From contig CAYVUI010000033.1 in the NCBI GenBank assembly GCA_964454745.1, forward strand, positions 1 through 36,677: a stretch of 36,677 bases of DNA, written 5' to 3'. The notes below the pieces were generated by a model that was given only the letters and a program-made list of their open reading frames with translations, was not told the DNA's origin and did no database searches. The translations under genes were made by a program, and so were the position numbers. Position 1 is the first letter of the stretch; every line of letters starts with the position of its first letter. Source of the DNA: CAYVUI01 sp964454745 (GTDB lineage Bacteria; Planctomycetota; Phycisphaerae; Sedimentisphaerales; Anaerohalosphaeraceae). This document shows, piece by piece, positions 35,588 through 36,677 of the stretch.

Positions 35588-36525
35588 TCGACGACCTCCG
35601 ATTTAGGGGGTGCAGTCCCGAAGATCACCTGTGAAGGATACCGTTTGGCATACTCGCTCAGTTCTCTCAGGTTTCCGGACACTCTTCTTATATTTTCTAC
35701 AATTTCTTCTACGTCTGATTCCTGGCGAGTCAAAAAGTCTTCCAGGTTTGCCAGTGTGGCTTGCATCTGGCTCATGGCATGTGTGATCCCGGTACGTTCC
35801 GGGCTGTTCGGGTCAAAAAGCGTCTGTATCTGACTGTTCGTATGCCGCAGTTCTTCGACCAGTTCCGCAAGCTGAACCTGCTTGGCTTTGTCATTAATCG
35901 TCACCAAAAGCTCATTGAGCGAAGTGGAAATCCCCTCAAAATCCACTTTCTCCACCTTGCGAAGGATCGAGTCAATAGATTGCTCAAAACTCTTGAGTGT
36001 GCCCGGAGCCCAGGGGATATAGATATTTTTCGGCTTCCAGGGGAATTCCATCGGTTCATACCTGTCAGGGTCCAGGTAATCCGCTTCCATATAGGCGATA
36101 CCGGTCAATCCCTGTACTGAAACCTTCAGGCGGAGGCCTTTGCGAACCAGTTCGGAGATAATCATTTCAAACTGCGGCTTCTCTTCGACATCAGCAATGG
36201 CCGCACGGTTGACGGACATTACGACTACGACATAGCGGCTGAATTCAAGCGACTCCCTGAGCTGATCCTGCTCGCTGACACCTGCGAATTCCGGATATTC
36301 CGTATTCACAAACGATATCCGTTCCACTCTTCCGATTTCAACACCCCGTTGGTTCAGAGGCGACCCGACGCTGAGCCCCTGAACGGACTGGTCCACATAA
36401 GTCTCGATGTAAAAAACATCCTTCACGAATGCCCTGGCACTGATGACCACGGTGCCGACAACCAGCGCCGCAATGGTTGCGAGAACGAAGACCCCGATGC
36501 GGAAATAATTTGCCTTTCTGCTCAT
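35584..36525 (-). CDS. MlaD/PqiB-family MCE-domain protein
   Basis: A 313-residue inner-membrane-anchored protein: one transmembrane helix (about 8-30), an MCE domain (about 38-150) with G-S-P-L-N-Q-R-G-V-E-I-G-R-V near the start and G-L-T-G-I-A-Y-M-E-A-D-Y-L-D at its end, then a long alpha-helical, coiled-coil-rich C-terminal region. MCE proteins form rings that carry lipids between the membranes, driven by an MlaE permease and MlaF ATPase. AGGA seven bases before the ATG supports the start. The ATPase gene ends just upstream; the permease gene presumably lies beyond the window edge. A single MCE domain with a helical tail is closer to the MlaD/Geobacter-type single-MCE proteins than to multi-domain PqiB. 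Confidence 0.9.
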   Translation of the reverse strand: MSRKANYFRIGVFVLATIAALVVGTVVISARAFVKDVFYIETYVDQSVQGLSVGSPLNQRGVEIGRVERISFVNTEYPEFAGVSEQDQLRESLEFSRYVVVVMSVNRAAIADVEEKPQFEMIISELVRKGLRLKVSVQGLTGIAYMEADYLDPDRYEPMEFPWKPKNIYIPWAPGTLKSFEQSIDSILRKVEKVDFEGISTSLNELLVTINDKAKQVQLAELVEELRHTNSQIQTLFDPNSPERTGITHAMSQMQATLANLEDFLTRQESDVEEIVENIRRVSGNLRELSEYAKRYPSQVIFGTAPPKSEVVE

Positions 36526-36540
36526 ATTACAATCCTGTAT

Positions 36541-36627
36541 TTAAGTTCGTACCTGTCCGGTTTGCCGATGGAAAAACTGCCAGCTCCACGGATTGCTTTT
36601 ATCATTACGCAGTACCTCCGGCCTGCC
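36541..36627 (-). other. Orphaned reading-frame tail of the Mce ATPase, after an in-frame TAG
   Basis: Directly after the TAG at 36628-36630 the same frame stays open for 28 codons (G-R-P-E-V-L-R-N-D-K-S-N-P-W-S-W-Q-F-F and so on) until TAA at 36541. This looks like the ordinary C-terminal extension of MlaF-type ATPases, which end in a G-x-P-E...W-x-x-Q-F-F-like helix. It is therefore probably former or still-translated coding sequence rather than spacer. Confidence 0.6.
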
Positions 36628-36677
36628 CTAGGCGACGATCTTTTTGACCTCCTTTTCAAGCATAATCACCCGGTCCG
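36628..36677 (-). CDS. MlaF-like ABC transporter ATP-binding protein (3' end only)
   Basis: The window edge leaves only about 15 codons before a TAG: D-R-V-I-M-L-E-K-E-V-K-K-I-V-A. The D-R-V-I-M-L stretch is the strand that follows the H-loop in ABC ATPases, and the gene directly precedes the MCE gene, as mlaF-type genes do. The stop comes earlier than usual for the family because the frame continues with family-like sequence after it. All catalytic motifs lie outside the window, so this is judged on context and the short C-terminal match. Confidence 0.65.
   Translation of the reverse strand, partial: DRVIMLEKEVKKIVA

Overview
The window looks like chromosome from a planctomycete of the Phycisphaerae/Sedimentisphaerales type. 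This is an inference from gene content: prepilin-like proteins with a C-terminal H-x9-DG motif, a PEP-CTERM protein, dockerin-like EF-hand tails on secreted proteins, a TIM-barrel/DUF1080 fusion, a PhoPQ-related (PqaA-like) protein and Tat-exported metallophosphoesterases are commonly found together in that group. Base composition looks balanced (about half G+C by eye). No phage, plasmid or CRISPR signature was seen.

Layout. 1-264: non-coding, with a terminator. 265-4234 (minus): Tat metallophosphoesterase and a GT39-like membrane glycosyltransferase. 4453-6045 (plus): PqaA-like secreted protein with a dockerin-like tail. 6053-11441 (minus): HtrA protease, an acyltransferase/ACP/acyl-ACP synthetase fusion and an LplT-like lysophospholipid transporter. 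11717-13204 (plus): Ycf46-type AAA ATPase. 13577-24509 (plus): a secreted-protein island with a very large beta-helix protein, a PEP-CTERM protein and a triple-discoidin protein that all share one N-terminal domain, followed by two tandem H-x9-DG pseudopilins; an intact IS66-family element (ISBst12-like) with a perfect 8-bp target duplication sits inside it. 24523-25701 (minus): XylR-type (LacI-like/AraC) regulator. 25941-26357: sulfatase remnant. 26464-26537 (minus): tRNA-Arg(UCG). 26702-27040: small conserved protein. 27068-31513 (minus): two-gene glycoside hydrolase operon (GH127-like plus a GH20/67-like protein), divergent from 31756-33189, a secreted sugar isomerase-like TIM barrel fused to DUF1080. 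33198-36677 (minus): an Mce-type lipid transport operon (ATPase tail, MCE protein, auxiliary lipoprotein) that continues into an alpha/beta hydrolase and a second lipoprotein.

How it fits together. The centre and right (13.5-33.2 kb) read as a glycan-degradation region: beta-helix and GH127-type enzymes, a DUF1080 protein, a broken sulfatase and a XylR-type sugar sensor. Upstream of two of the secreted-protein genes there is a matching pair of 10-bp direct repeats spaced exactly 21 bp start to start and abutting a plausible -35 box. That geometry is typical of AraC-family activators and suggests the nearby XylR-type regulator as a candidate. The left and far-right blocks concern the envelope: phospholipid remodelling (LplT-Aas), periplasmic proteolysis (HtrA) and lipid transport (Mce). 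The main new observations are the 21-bp repeat operator, the three-gene family with one shared domain and different C-terminal tails, the IS66 element splitting that family, the tandem pseudopilins, and an in-frame TAG near the end of the Mce ATPase.
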